A stretch of 64,000 nt of DNA, taken from Desulfoscipio geothermicus (GTDB taxonomy: Bacteria > Bacillota > Desulfotomaculia > Desulfotomaculales > Desulfallaceae). Each line of letters opens with the position of its first letter. The first letter of the stretch is position 1. Position numbers and translations under genes: made by a program. Below are positions 43,269 to 53,139 of this stretch, piece by piece. The notes under the pieces are model-generated. The model did not search any database. It had not been told where the DNA came from and saw nothing but the letters and a program-made list of their open reading frames with translations. The stretch lies in the NCBI GenBank assembly GCA_016841905.1, contig JAENYF010000008.1, forward strand, positions 1 to 64,000, written 5' to 3'.

Positions 43269-43946
43269 TCACTGCTCCCTCAAAGTATAACCTACACCCC
43301 GTACAGTATGGAGCAGTTTGGGTGCTTGCGGATCTTCCAACTTCTGGCGCAGGCTGCCGATATAAACCTCCAGCACGTTGGATTCGCCGGAAAAATCATA
43401 GCCCCAGATATGTTCCATGATTTGGTTGCGGGTAAGCACCTGGCGGGGGTGCTCCATAAAAAGTTTGATCAGTTCAAACTCCCGGGTAGTCAAGGGAATT
43501 ATCTCTCCGCCCCGCCGGGCCTCCCTTTTTTCCAAGTCCAAGGTTAAATCAGTAAAGGTTAACACAGGTTCTTTCCCTCGGCCAAGTATGCGCGCCCGGC
43601 GCAGCAACGATCTTACCCTGGCCAGCAGTTCCTCCAGCGCAAAGGGTTTCACCAGGTAGTCATCGGCGCCCACATCCAACCCCCGCACCCTGTCCGCCAC
43701 CTCGTCCCTGGCAGTGAGCATTAGAATTGGTACATCACTTTGCATACGCAACCTCCGGCACACTTCCCAGCCGTCCAGACCTGGCATCATTATATCAAGT
43801 ATAACCAGATCCGGCTTACACTGCTCTGCCTGGTGCAACCCGTCCTCACCGTTAAAGGCGATCAGGGCTTCATGTCCCTCAAAGGTGAGTACCCTTTGCA
43901 TCATGCTGGTAATCTTTTTATCATCATCAATAACCAGTATTCTCAA
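43269..43946 (-). CDS. OmpR/PhoB-family response regulator
   Basis: The 225-aa protein has a receiver domain (D-D-D near residue 8, L-D-I-M-M-P-G phosphoacceptor near 52, K-P-F) and a winged-helix DNA-binding domain (about 130-222: L-T-T-R-E-F-E-L, E-V-Y-I-G-S-L-R-Q-K-L, T-V-R-G-V-G-Y-T-L). It lies between htrA and its kinase gene, 22 bp after htrA, in an operon where it may control HtrA itself. Confidence 0.94.
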   Translation of the reverse strand: MRILVIDDDKKITSMMQRVLTFEGHEALIAFNGEDGLHQAEQCKPDLVILDIMMPGLDGWEVCRRLRMQSDVPILMLTARDEVADRVRGLDVGADDYLVKPFALEELLARVRSLLRRARILGRGKEPVLTFTDLTLDLEKREARRGGEIIPLTTREFELIKLFMEHPRQVLTRNQIMEHIWGYDFSGESNVLEVYIGSLRQKLEDPQAPKLLHTVRGVGYTLREQ

Positions 43947-43968
43947 CGCATCATCTCCCTGCGCCGGG

Positions 43969-45123
43969 TTATTTTTCGGCTAGAGTAACGGTTACAGTTG
44001 TCTGGGAGCCGTTTCTTTCCACCAGCAAAGTTATTTTATCGCCAACTTTTTTACTCTGAATAAAATCTGTTATATCACTAGCGTCGGTAATTTTTTGATT
44101 GTTAATTTTTAATATGACATCACCTTGTTGAAGTCCGGCTTTAGCTGCAGGAGAACCGGACATGACTCCGGACAGCAAAGCACCCTGGTTGCTTTTCGAG
44201 CCCAGCCGAGTGGCTAGATCACTGTTCATCGTCTGGATATATACCCCCATCCATGGGCGTGTTACTTTACCATCTTCAATTAAAATGTTCAGTACGGATT
44301 TTACAGTGTTGGCTGGTATTGCAAAGCCTATTCCCTGAGCACCGGCATTAACTGCGGTATTGATACCGATTACTTCTCCGGACAGGTTTAAAAGCGGACC
44401 ACCGCTGTTGCCCGGATTAATAGATGCGTCGGTTTGCAGCAGGTTTTTGTACTGCCTATCCTCAACTTGCACCGGCCGTCCTTTGGCGCTAATTACGCCG
44501 GTGGTTACTGTATGGTCCAGACCGTATGGATTGCCAATAGCGATGACCCATTCGCCTACCCGGATAGTTTGATCGTTGCCGAGTTTTAGGTAGGGTAATT
44601 TGCTGCCGGCACTAACTTTAAGCACTGCAAGGTCAAGCTCGGCATCCGAACCGATCATCTTAGCGGCCAGCGGCTTTTCCTGGCCAGTTAAATAGACATT
44701 AATTTCATTAGCCCCACTCACCACATGTTCATTGGTTAAGATATAACCATCTTCACTAATAATGAATCCCGAGCCCATACCCTCGGAAACATTTGATTTC
44801 TCTCGATAAGGGCTTTGTGAACCGAAGAATTCACGGAAAAATGGATCGTTAAAAAACGGGTCGGCGTAACGGGTAGTAGTCCTGATTAGAGTTTCAATTT
44901 TCACCACTGAAGGGCTGGTTTTATCAACTGTGTCTGCGATTATGTCGGTGCCTACCGGTGAAACAGCAGATTTCACTACTGTACCTGTGTTAGCCGCGAC
45001 TGCTTCCGAATCATTGCTGCCATTAGAAAAGCTGAGGAATATTCCTCCCAGCAGAGCCGCTTCCAGTACCAGTGCTCCTAAAATTGCAAGCAGCGTAGTC
45101 TTCATTGATTTTTCCTTGAACAT
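43969..45123 (-). CDS. HtrA/DegP-type serine protease with a PDZ domain
   Basis: The 384-aa protein has an N-terminal membrane anchor (about residues 10-32), a trypsin-like domain with catalytic triad H133 (T-N-E-H-V-V), D164 (E-L-D-L-A-V) and S240 (N-P-G-N-S-G-G-P-L), and one C-terminal PDZ domain (about 290-380; A-G-L-Q-Q-G-D-V-I-L). HtrA proteases degrade misfolded proteins at the outer face of the membrane. TGGAGGGGATCTATA precedes the ATG at 45123. It leads an operon with a two-component system. Confidence 0.94.
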   Translation of the reverse strand: MFKEKSMKTTLLAILGALVLEAALLGGIFLSFSNGSNDSEAVAANTGTVVKSAVSPVGTDIIADTVDKTSPSVVKIETLIRTTTRYADPFFNDPFFREFFGSQSPYREKSNVSEGMGSGFIISEDGYILTNEHVVSGANEINVYLTGQEKPLAAKMIGSDAELDLAVLKVSAGSKLPYLKLGNDQTIRVGEWVIAIGNPYGLDHTVTTGVISAKGRPVQVEDRQYKNLLQTDASINPGNSGGPLLNLSGEVIGINTAVNAGAQGIGFAIPANTVKSVLNILIEDGKVTRPWMGVYIQTMNSDLATRLGSKSNQGALLSGVMSGSPAAKAGLQQGDVILKINNQKITDASDITDFIQSKKVGDKITLLVERNGSQTTVTVTLAEK

Positions 45124-45212
45124 TATAGATCCCCTCCAGATTTTTTCTCTGGTATAATTCTTTCAGATCAACCTTAAAAGATACTGAAGTAAAGTTTAAA
45201 AATTTTTAATCT

Positions 45213-45827
45213 TTACTTCAGTTCTTTAATTAACAATTCTCCCATCGGCAGGCGGGGCCTCGGTGCAGGATCCTGATCGGCATAACCTACCGGGATTAAC
45301 GCCAGCACATCTATATTTGCACCCAGTCCTAATATTTTTTTTACACTGTTTTGATCAAACATCATCACCCAGCATGTGCCCAGCCCCAGGTCAGTAGCGC
45401 GCAACACTAATTGCTGAGCAGCCACCGCGCAATTGATTGAAACATATTCTCGGATTTCGTTTGCATCCAATACCCCACGCTGCTTCCAGTATTTATCGCC
45501 ATCACTAAAATTTAAATCTACATCAGCAAAAGCTCCGGCCCTGGTTAATTCCTTAATGCGCTGCGGTTTATGCTGCTTATAGGTATTCAGGTCAACACAA
45601 CACGCAATTACCACAGGTGCAGTGGCCACAAAATTGACTGTGTGCCCCAGCAACTCCCGGCGTTTTTCCTCGCTTTTTATTATTACAAATCGCCAGGGCT
45701 GCAGGTTGGTTCCCGACGGTGCGAGCCTGGCCGCCTCAAGTAATTCCATGATTAGCTCGTCAGACACCGGTTCAGGCTTAAACTTGCGGATACTCCTGCG
45801 TTTGCGTATTACTTCCATAAATTCCAT
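45213..45827 (-). CDS. Nitroreductase-family FMN oxidoreductase
   Basis: The 204-aa protein has the family pattern: I-R-K-R-R-S-I-R-K-F at the start, A-P-S-G-T-N-L-Q-P-W-R-F (FMN site), and G-L-G-T-C-W-V in the last third. It should reduce nitro compounds or quinones with NAD(P)H; the physiological substrate is unknown. AGGAGGCTAATTAAT precedes the ATG. It appears to be transcribed alone, upstream of htrA. Confidence 0.88.
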   Translation of the reverse strand: MEFMEVIRKRRSIRKFKPEPVSDELIMELLEAARLAPSGTNLQPWRFVIIKSEEKRRELLGHTVNFVATAPVVIACCVDLNTYKQHKPQRIKELTRAGAFADVDLNFSDGDKYWKQRGVLDANEIREYVSINCAVAAQQLVLRATDLGLGTCWVMMFDQNSVKKILGLGANIDVLALIPVGYADQDPAPRPRLPMGELLIKELK

Positions 45828-45869
45828 TATTAATTAGCCTCCTATGCGTATTCTAAAACCAGTTGCGCT

Positions 45870-46259
45870 CTAGATATCTGCTTGTAGTTTGCTCACTACG
45901 GGCTTGTCCGCTTCGGCAAAATCATACAGGTGCAGCTCACCGGCTAACACCCATTTAAAATCACGGCAATCCAGGGCTTGAGCGGCTCCGGCGATTAGCC
46001 TGCACAAGTAGCAAAGCAAGATTATGTGTCGGTCGCCATAGTTGTGGGAGATGACATCAAATATTTTCATTACCTCTATGGAAAGCCCCAATTCCTCCTG
46101 TATTTCCCTGACAAGGCATTGTTCCGGCGATTCACCTGGTTCTAGTTTGCCGCCTGGGAATTCCCATTTGAGCGCCTGGTCCACGTTTTCCTTGCGTTGG
46201 GCAATTAAGATGTGGTCATTATGTTGAATTATAGCGGCTGTAACTATCAAAATTTGCAT
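45870..46259 (-). CDS. NUDIX hydrolase (MutT-like)
   Basis: The product (129 aa) has the complete Nudix box G-G-K-L-E-P-G-E-S-x(7)-R-E-I-Q-E-E-L-G and the MutT-like opening V-T-A-A-I-I. The family includes 8-oxo-dGTP and CTP pyrophosphatases. The ATG at 46259 has only a weak GGAAGGG 12-14 nt upstream, and an ATG at 46283 is open as well, so the start is uncertain. It lies between rubrerythrin and nitroreductase genes, fitting an oxidative-damage role. Confidence 0.85.
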   Translation of the reverse strand: MQILIVTAAIIQHNDHILIAQRKENVDQALKWEFPGGKLEPGESPEQCLVREIQEELGLSIEVMKIFDVISHNYGDRHIILLCYLCRLIAGAAQALDCRDFKWVLAGELHLYDFAEADKPVVSKLQADI

Positions 46260-46307
46260 GAAAATAGGTAGCATCCCTTCCATGGAATCAACTATTAAAC
46301 GAACAGA

Positions 46308-46350
46308 GTAATAAAAAAAACTGCTAACTCCTTAAAAAGGCCGGCAGCAG
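46308..46350 (-). terminator. Probable terminator after rubrerythrin
   Basis: On the minus strand CTGCT...AGCAG pairs around a GC-rich loop and is followed by eight T, about 45 bp after the rubrerythrin stop. The stem is short. Confidence 0.55.
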
Positions 46351-46394
46351 CTAATTTAACGGTGGGTACATACTGAATAGTTTTTCTTATGAAT

Positions 46395-46901
46395 TTAATA
46401 AATATTCTTAAACGATTTAGCCGGGGCACCACAAATAGGACATTTATCCGGTGCGTGATCCGCGGCTACGTAACCGCACACAGGACATAAGTAAAAGCCT
46501 TCAACTTCCAGATCTCCGCCGCCTTCCAGGGCTGCGAGTGCTTTTTTAAACAGCTCGGCATGTACCTTTTCAGCCTCGTTGGCTAAATTAAAACTTCTGC
46601 CGGCTGCAGTTTGCCCCTCTTGTTTAGCTTCTTCAATAAAGCCCGGATACATATCAGTGAACTCTTCCGTTTCACCTTCAATAGCAGATTTTAAGTTGTC
46701 CATTGTAGAGCCAACTTTTCCGGCTGTTTCAAAGTGTTTTAGTGCATGGATCGTTTCCGCCTCGGCAACTGTTTTAAATAACCGGGCAATCTTTTCTTTA
46801 CCTTCTTTTTCCGCTTTTTGGGCAAAAGCCAGGTACTTGCGATTAGCCTGGGACTCACCGGCAAAGGAAGCCATTAAATTATCATTGGTTTTTGTAGACA
46901 T
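46395..46901 (-). CDS. Rubrerythrin
   Basis: The 168-aa protein has a ferritin-like diiron domain (E-S-Q-A-N-R-K-Y and later E-x-x-H motifs: A-E-A-E-T-I-H, A-E-K-V-H) and a C-terminal rubredoxin-like site (C-P-V-C-G...C-P-I-C-G). It reduces hydrogen peroxide in anaerobes. It is downstream of a PerR-like gene on the same strand, so peroxide-responsive repression is likely. AAAGGAGATGCTAA precedes the ATG. Confidence 0.95.
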   Translation of the reverse strand: MSTKTNDNLMASFAGESQANRKYLAFAQKAEKEGKEKIARLFKTVAEAETIHALKHFETAGKVGSTMDNLKSAIEGETEEFTDMYPGFIEEAKQEGQTAAGRSFNLANEAEKVHAELFKKALAALEGGGDLEVEGFYLCPVCGYVAADHAPDKCPICGAPAKSFKNIY

Positions 46902-46991
46902 TTAGCATCTCCTTTTTCTATTTAAAACAATATTATTATTCTACCATATTTAGACATATTTTATCCTGTCAAATTACCGGCAAAATACTCT

Positions 46992-47408
46992 TTATTGATT
47001 GGACTCGTTACCTTTACTGCTGCAGCGTTCACACTCGCCATACAGGTATAGAGAAAAGTTGTTAATAATAAAACCGCCTATATGATTTGGGACAGGTATA
47101 TCCTCGAGAGCAATATCTAAATCGTAAACCTTTTGACAGTGGGTGCAAAGAAAGTGACAATGAGGTCGGGGATTAGGATCAAAACGTCGCCTCTGCGGAT
47201 CAATGCTTATTTCTTGAATCTCACCAACCTTGGCTAGAGCTTCTAGGGTATTATATACCGTGGCTGCAGATAAAGAAGGGTACTTCGGTTTTAATTCCTG
47301 ATATATTTCTTCTACCGAAGGGTGGCTGGTATTGCCTTCTAACAATTCCATTATGGCCATGCGCTGAGGTGTGGCCCTCAGGCCAAATTTTTTTAGTGTA
47401 TCAATCAT
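46992..47408 (-). CDS. Fur-family regulator, PerR-like
   Basis: The 138-aa protein has an N-terminal winged helix (R-A-T-P-Q-R-M-A-I, S-A-A-T-V-Y-N-T-L) and the metal-binding half with D-P-N-P-R-P-H-C-H-F and two C-x-x-C motifs (C-T-H-C, C-E-R-C) for structural zinc. The Asp and His spacing before the first C-x-x-C is as in PerR rather than Fur or Zur. It lies 90 bp upstream of rubrerythrin. An ATTGAGAGGTTTGCC leader contains the ribosome site. Confidence 0.85.
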   Translation of the reverse strand: MIDTLKKFGLRATPQRMAIMELLEGNTSHPSVEEIYQELKPKYPSLSAATVYNTLEALAKVGEIQEISIDPQRRRFDPNPRPHCHFLCTHCQKVYDLDIALEDIPVPNHIGGFIINNFSLYLYGECERCSSKGNESNQ

Positions 47409-47758
47409 GGCAAACCTCTCAATCTCTAACAGTGAAATATTTATGCACTATAAGATTAGTAGGCAATATTAGTTTATATTAAAAATAAAATAAAACTTGT
47501 TTTTTGTCAAGGTCAATAACTTAATTTATATTTATTATACATCAACTCTTTATTCTAGTGCAGTATTAATAGGTAGAAATACAAAAAAATGCGAAGTATT
47601 TCCCATAGGGAAGTCTCCGCACGAGGAAAGAAAACTTAAGTGTCATTATATATATACTATAAATAATATGTTTTTTCGAGGGTTAATATTATGAAATAAT
47701 ACTAATTTTTACATACAACTTATACCTTTAATAAAAATGGTTAGAAGTTAGTTTATAT
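47409..47758. other. AT-rich intergenic DNA between perR and the formate transporter
   Basis: This stretch is strongly AT-rich and contains a plus-strand open frame (47497-47694) with no ribosome site and no recognisable motif. It should hold the perR promoter and the end of the formate transporter transcript. I see no clear hairpin. Confidence 0.5.
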
Positions 47759-48652
47759 TTACGCTGATGCAGATGTATCTTGTTTGACTTCGGCTTTCTT
47801 TTTCAAGTAGATCATCCAGTAAATCGCGCCCACAAAAATACCGCCGCCTACTATGTTGCCAAGGGTTACCGGAACCAGATTATTTACGAAAAAGGTTCCA
47901 TAGCTGTACAGTGCGGTAACTGCTTCCGGAGTCATTTTTAGAGCTGCTGCAGCCGCTTCAGGATTGGCGCTGGCTATGGTAATGCCCATAGGAATAAAGA
48001 ACATGTTGGCAACACTATGCTCAAAACCGCTGGATACGAAAGCCATGATCGGGAAGAATATAGCAAATATTTTTCCGATGATGTCTTTAGCGCCGGTTGC
48101 CATCCACACAGCCAAACATACCAACCAGTTACATAAGATAGCGCGAAAGAAGGCCTGCGTCCAGGTTAGAGTCAATTTACCCTTGGCAATAGCTAATGCT
48201 TTGCTGCCTTGAGCGGTTATTGCCAGTGCACCGGTTGTTGCGTCGGGGGCAATCCAGTAGTTACTGTAAAAAATAATATAAACTAATAAGATCGAGCCGA
48301 TGAAGTTGGTAACGAAAACCACAGTCCAGTTGTAAACCAAGCCGCCCCAACTGGACTGGCCATTCATTGATGATGCCATACATGCCATATTATTACCGGT
48401 GAAAAGTTCTGCACCGGCAATAACGACTAACATCAGTCCTACAGAAAAGCATGCTCCAAACAGGAACTGACCAATGGCCGACCCCGGAGCAGGATCCATA
48501 GAGCCAATTTTAGTCGCCAAGTTAGCTCCGAAGCCAATGTAGACTCCAGCTAAAATTCCTAACAGTACTAATTTAGTAAATGCCATTTCCGCTTTGGTTT
48601 TACCAGCATTACAAATGGCAATTGCTATTTCAGCTGGCGATTGAAAATTCAT
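47759..48652 (-). CDS. Formate/nitrite transporter (FocA family)
   Basis: The 297-aa protein has six membrane spans and family motifs: P-A-E-I-A near the start, G-I-L-A-G-V-Y-I-G-F-G, the pore-loop region L-F-T-G-N-N-M, and N-W-L-V-C-L-A-V-W-M. These make symmetric pentameric channels for formate or nitrite. The location directly downstream of a formate dehydrogenase operon indicates formate. AAAGGAGTGTAAAAG precedes the ATG. It lies 70 bp after fdhA on the same strand. Confidence 0.92.
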   Translation of the reverse strand: MNFQSPAEIAIAICNAGKTKAEMAFTKLVLLGILAGVYIGFGANLATKIGSMDPAPGSAIGQFLFGACFSVGLMLVVIAGAELFTGNNMACMASSMNGQSSWGGLVYNWTVVFVTNFIGSILLVYIIFYSNYWIAPDATTGALAITAQGSKALAIAKGKLTLTWTQAFFRAILCNWLVCLAVWMATGAKDIIGKIFAIFFPIMAFVSSGFEHSVANMFFIPMGITIASANPEAAAAALKMTPEAVTALYSYGTFFVNNLVPVTLGNIVGGGIFVGAIYWMIYLKKKAEVKQDTSASA

Positions 48653-48722
48653 CTTTTACACTCCTTTCATTTCACCCATTCTCATGCTCTATATCAAAAA
48701 ACTATTCTCTTATCTCTAGAAA

Positions 48723-51425
48723 TTATATCTTTTCAACTATGGCTGCAGAAACTTTGTATTCAGGTATCTTAGCCGTAGGATCTAAAAATTCCGAGCTGGT
48801 TAGCAAGTTAGCCGGAGTTTCTGTAAAATGGAAGGTTGTAAAAATAACCCCGGGAGCAATCGTGTCAGTCACTTTAGCTTTCATTTCCAACCTGCCGCGG
48901 CGGGTTGATACACTCACCATGTCATCGTTTGCAATACCCAATGCGTTAGCCTGTTCCGGATTGACTTCCAATTCAGCTGTGGGTACGTGCTCATTCAGTG
49001 CTGAGGCACGGCGAGTCATGGTACCGGTATGGTAGTGGAACAAGCTGCGACCAGTGGTAAGCCTTAAAGGATAATTTTCGTCAGGCAGCTCACCAGGAGC
49101 GATATAATCTATCGCGGTAAACGCGCCTAGACCACGGCTGAAGTTACCGTCTTTGTGCAGGTAAGGTGTACCCGGATGCTCTTCTGTCGCGCACGGCCAC
49201 TGTAAACCGCCGTTCTCAATGCGCTGGTAACTGATCCCGGCATAGGAAGGGGTAAGTGTGCGAATTTCTTCAAAGATTTGCTCGCTATTATCGTAATTCA
49301 TGGGATAACCCATCCGGGTAGCAACCTCGCACAGTATTTCCCAGTCAACCCGAGCTTCGCCTGGTGCTGATACTGCTTTGCGAACCCGCTGTACTCTTCT
49401 TTCCGTATTGCTGAAGGTGCCGTCCTTCTCCGCAAAGCAAGCGCTGGGTAAAACCACGTCAGCGCACTTGGCGGTTTCAGTGAAAAAAATATCCTGTACT
49501 ACCACAAAGTCAATTTTTTCCAGGGCGTCTTCTACATGTACCAAATCAGGATCACTCATCATTGGATTTTCACCCACGACATAGAGGGCTTTAATATCTC
49601 CATGATGTGCCTTGTTAATTACTTCCGTTAAAACCAGACCATTTTGGCTTGGGAGAGATACTCCCCAGGCTTGTTCAAATTTTTCCTGAGTGGCATCATT
49701 AGTTACAGCTTGGTAAGCGGTAAATACGTTAGGCAAGCCACCCATATCACAGGCTCCCTGCACGTTGTTCTGGCCTCTTAAGGGGTCTACCCCAGTGCCG
49801 GGACGACCGATGTTTCCGGTAAGCATAGCCAAGTTGCAAACTGATTTAACGTTATCAGTACCTGTGCGGTGCTGGGTAAGTCCCATGGCGTAACAAATGG
49901 CTGAGTTGCCGCTTTCAGCATAAAGCCGGGCTGCTTTGCGAATATCTTCGGCCGGTACACCGGTGATGGGCGCTACAAATTCAGGGGTATACTTGGCAAC
50001 CAAAGCCGCCATTTCTTCAAAGCCCTCGGTATGTTGGGCAATGAAATCCAGATCAGCCAGTCCCTCACTGATGATCACGTTCATCATCCCGTTTACCAGA
50101 GCGACGTCTGAACCGGGCAAGTGCGGTAGGTAGACATCGGCAATTTTGGCCAGATCAGTACGGCGTGGGTCAGCCACAATTAAACGAGCCCCATTTTGCA
50201 GGACATTCTTCTTAATTTTCATACCAATTACCGGGTGATTCTCGGTAGTGTTGGAACCGATCACGAATATACAATTAGCGTCTTTTTCTAATTCGCCAAT
50301 GGAATTAGTCATTGCTCCGCTTCCGAATGCTGCCCCCAGACCGGCGACAGTGACGGAGTGTCAAAGACGGGCGCAATGGTCCACGTTATTAGTGCCAAGT
50401 ACGGCACGAGTAAATTTCTGGGCAATATAATTTTCTTCATTGGTAACCCGGGCAGACGTAAATACAGCCATACTATCCGCCCCGAATTCTGTTTTAATCT
50501 CACCCAGACGTTTAGCTACCAGGTCCAGCGCTTCATCCCAGCTGGCTTTTCGAAATTCACCGTTTTCCTTGATCAAGGGCGTTGTTAAGCGCTCGGGGGA
50601 GTTAATGAAGTCCCAACCAAAACGTCCCTTTACGCAAAGAGCACCTTTATTCACCGGGCTTCCAGTATCTGTACGATTTGAAGTCACGCCCACTACGCGG
50701 TCATCCTTAACATTTAGCTCAAGTGTACAGCCGGTACCACAATAACTGCAGGTAGTAAGAACTTTATCAACTTCATAAGACCGGCCCAGTCCTGCGCTGA
50801 CTTTACTGGTTAGGGCTCCTGTCGGGCATACCATCACGCACTGCCCGCAGAAAACGCAAGGGGAATCGGTCAAATTGCCGTCAAAAGCAGTGGATATTTT
50901 GGCATGGTGGCCGCGATTCTCGACGCTGATGGCACGGACAATGGAAATATCTTCACAGGCCCGGACACAACGGGTGCACATAATGCATTTGTTATAATCA
51001 CGCTCAAAAAACGGGTTTGGGTCATTAATAGGATAATTGGTTGGTTCACCATAATTGAAACGGCTTTCCTTAACCCCGTATTGATAACAGTAATCCTGCA
51101 ACTTACAGTTGCCATTTTTTTCACATACCTGGCAATTGAAATTATGGCGGGCAGACAACAGTTCCAGAATAACCTTGCGAGCAGCCACTATTCCCGGACT
51201 TTCGGTTTCTACAACTATTCCGTTTTCGGCCGGCGCAACACAGGATGCTGCATACAAGGGACGTCCTTTTATTTCCACCAAACACATGCGGCAGGAACCG
51301 GCCAAGCGCAAATCAGGGTCGTAGCAAAGGGTCGGGATGGGAATTCCGGCTTGCTGGCATGCTTCCAGAATAGTACTGCCTTTCGGGGTCTGAACTTCTT
51401 TGCCGTTAATTGTTAAAGTTATCAT
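48723..51425 (-). CDS. fdhA: Selenocysteine formate dehydrogenase catalytic subunit FdhA
   Basis: The frame is split only by one in-frame TGA (50361-50363, codon 355) in D-H-C-A-R-L-U-H-S, the place of the active-site selenocysteine. With it read through, the protein is 900 aa. Order of domains: 2Fe-2S (about 1-75), NuoG-like Cys/His motif (C-Q-V-C-E-K-N-G-N-C), two 4Fe-4S clusters (C-I-M-C-T-R-C, C-V-F-C-G-Q-C), a cluster-binding C-S-Y-C-G-T-G-C of the bis-MGD domain, and a C-terminal guanine-dinucleotide-binding domain. It reversibly oxidises formate to CO2 using Mo or W. It forms a complex with the two following NADH-module proteins. An upstream AGGAGGGTATAAA sets the ATG. Confidence 0.95.
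50318..50363 (-). other. SECIS element for UGA readthrough in fdhA
   Basis: Just after the UGA the minus strand can form a hairpin TGTCGCC/GGGCAGCA with a loop containing GGTCTG. The GGUCU apical loop is the recognised SelB-binding feature of the E. coli fdhF SECIS. It lies within the coding frame. Confidence 0.75.
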
Positions 51426-51440
51426 TTTATACCCTCCTTT

Positions 51441-52667
51441 CTAGTTTAATTGCAGCCGAGCTTGGTATTCAGGGTAAAAATGCTTTAGTGTAGTTAAGAT
51501 TGGTGAAGGAGCTGCTTGCCCTAAACCGCATAGGCAGGCTTTTTCCATAACCTGAGACAGGATGGTAAGGTTCTCGATATCCTGCACTGATGCCTGGCCC
51601 TGATTAATTTTTTTCATGATTTCGTAAGCACGGAAAGTGCCTTCCCGACAGGGATTGCATTTACCACAGGATTCATGTTCAAAGAACTTGGCAATGCGGG
51701 TCGTGATATCAACAATGTCTCTGGTTTCGTCCATAACAAATACCGCCCCAGTCCCCAGGGTGGCCCCAATACCGCGCATCGAATCAAAATCAATGGGGGT
51801 ATCGAGTAGTGATTCAGGAATAAAGCCGCCTGAGGTTCCGCCCACCTGCACCGCCTTGAATTTCTTGCCTTCCTTGATGCCGCCTCCGAAGTCATAAATG
51901 ACTTCCCGTAAAGTAGCGGTGGTTGGAACTTCAATAGATACCCGGTTAGTCACATCACCTGTAAGAGTTAATACTTTGGTGCCCGGGTAGTTTGGTGCCC
52001 CAATGGCCGCAAACCATTCGGCACCGTTAAGGACAATTGATGGAAGATTGGTAAACGTTTCAACATTATTAACTACAGTCGGCTGAGCCCACAAGCCTGC
52101 CACGCCTGGAAATGGCGGTTTAATCCGTGGTTCACCTCGGTGGCCTTCGATAGATTCAATGAGCGCTGTCTCCTCACCGCATACATACGCGCCACCGCCC
52201 ATGCGCACTTCGATGTCAAAATCACCCAAAACACCTTTACCGCGGGCCTGGTCAATAGCTCGGTTCAGCAAATCTACTACGTAGGGGTACTCACCACGGC
52301 AATAGATGTAACCCTGTTTCGAATTGACAGCATGACCGCAAATAGCCATGCCCTCAAGCAGCGACTGGGGGTCCTTTTGCACGATGATGCGGTCCTTATA
52401 AGTACCGGGTTCGCCTTCATCAAAATTGCAGACCACATAAGACACAGGGGCATCAGCAGGCGCAAAGCTCCATTTTAATCCACAGTTAAAAGCGGCTCCG
52501 CCGCGGCCTCTCAGGTTGGACTTTTTTATTTCAGCAATTAGATCCGGACTTGACATTGAGCGGGCTTTTTCAAGGCCTTGATAACCGCCGGCCAGCAAGT
52601 AGTCTTCAATTTTTTCCGGATCAATCAAGTCTGCATTGCGCAAAACTATTCTTTTTTCCTCAATCAA
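51441..52667 (-). CDS. NADH-dehydrogenase-like subunit of formate dehydrogenase (NuoF family)
   Basis: The 408-aa protein matches NuoF: G-R-G-G-A-A-F-N-C-G-L-K-W (FMN), G-A-G-A-Y-type motif G-G-G-A-Y-V-C-G-E-E-T-A-L (NADH), and the 4Fe-4S motif S-C-G-K-C-N-P-C-R-E-G-T with a distal Cys (C-L-C-G-L-G). It lacks the N-terminal thioredoxin-like and C-terminal ferredoxin extensions of hydrogenase diaphorases. It should carry electrons between FdhA and NAD(H). It lies 16 bp upstream of fdhA. Confidence 0.92.
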   Translation of the reverse strand: MIEEKRIVLRNADLIDPEKIEDYLLAGGYQGLEKARSMSSPDLIAEIKKSNLRGRGGAAFNCGLKWSFAPADAPVSYVVCNFDEGEPGTYKDRIIVQKDPQSLLEGMAICGHAVNSKQGYIYCRGEYPYVVDLLNRAIDQARGKGVLGDFDIEVRMGGGAYVCGEETALIESIEGHRGEPRIKPPFPGVAGLWAQPTVVNNVETFTNLPSIVLNGAEWFAAIGAPNYPGTKVLTLTGDVTNRVSIEVPTTATLREVIYDFGGGIKEGKKFKAVQVGGTSGGFIPESLLDTPIDFDSMRGIGATLGTGAVFVMDETRDIVDITTRIAKFFEHESCGKCNPCREGTFRAYEIMKKINQGQASVQDIENLTILSQVMEKACLCGLGQAAPSPILTTLKHFYPEYQARLQLN

Positions 52668-52692
52668 TTATATCCCGCCCTTCTATAAGTAT

Positions 52693-53139
52693 TTACTTGC
52701 ACAGGGCTAACACCGCGGGTACCTGCTCGGGACTCATGTTAAGATAAGGTACGTTGTTGATCGTGATGACCGGGGTGGCCTGACACTGTCCTACACACTC
52801 GGTAAGTTCCAGAGTAAATTTCCCGTCTGCAGTAGTTTCACCGGCCATAATTCCTAAGGCTGCTTCAAAAGCTTTAATCAAAGCCTCGGCACCGGCGACG
52901 TGGCAGGGTGCACTTTCGCACATCCTGATGATATATTTGCCGCGTTGCTCAACAGATAAATAGGAATAAAACGTTGCTACACCGTAAGCCTGGGCTTCCG
53001 AGACACCGAAAGTACTGGCTGCAGTAGCAATGGTCTCTTCTGGAAGGTAATTGTATTCTTTTTGCACAGCATGATATGCTTCGATAATTCCGCCGGGTTT
53101 ATCCCGATAAGATAAGATGATGTCTTTGATGGTCGACAT
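52693..53139 (-). CDS. Thioredoxin-like 2Fe-2S subunit (NuoE family)
   Basis: The 148-aa protein is a NuoE homologue: an N-terminal helical half (Q-x-E-Y-N-Y-L-P) and a thioredoxin-like half with the four cluster cysteines (C-E-S-A-P-C and, about 40 residues on, C-V-G-Q-C-Q). With the NuoF-like protein it forms the NAD-linked module of the formate dehydrogenase. It is the first gene of the operon. AGGAGGTGAAATA precedes the ATG. Confidence 0.93.
   Translation of the reverse strand: MSTIKDIILSYRDKPGGIIEAYHAVQKEYNYLPEETIATAASTFGVSEAQAYGVATFYSYLSVEQRGKYIIRMCESAPCHVAGAEALIKAFEAALGIMAGETTADGKFTLELTECVGQCQATPVITINNVPYLNMSPEQVPAVLALCK

Noticed and set aside
47497-47694. Plus-strand 65-codon frame in the perR-focA gap
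   Set aside because: AT-rich, no ribosome site, no motif; likely chance.
50361-50363. In-frame TGA in fdhA as a nonsense mutation
   Set aside because: It sits exactly at the Sec position of formate dehydrogenases, followed by a GGTCTG-loop hairpin; the frame is otherwise intact.
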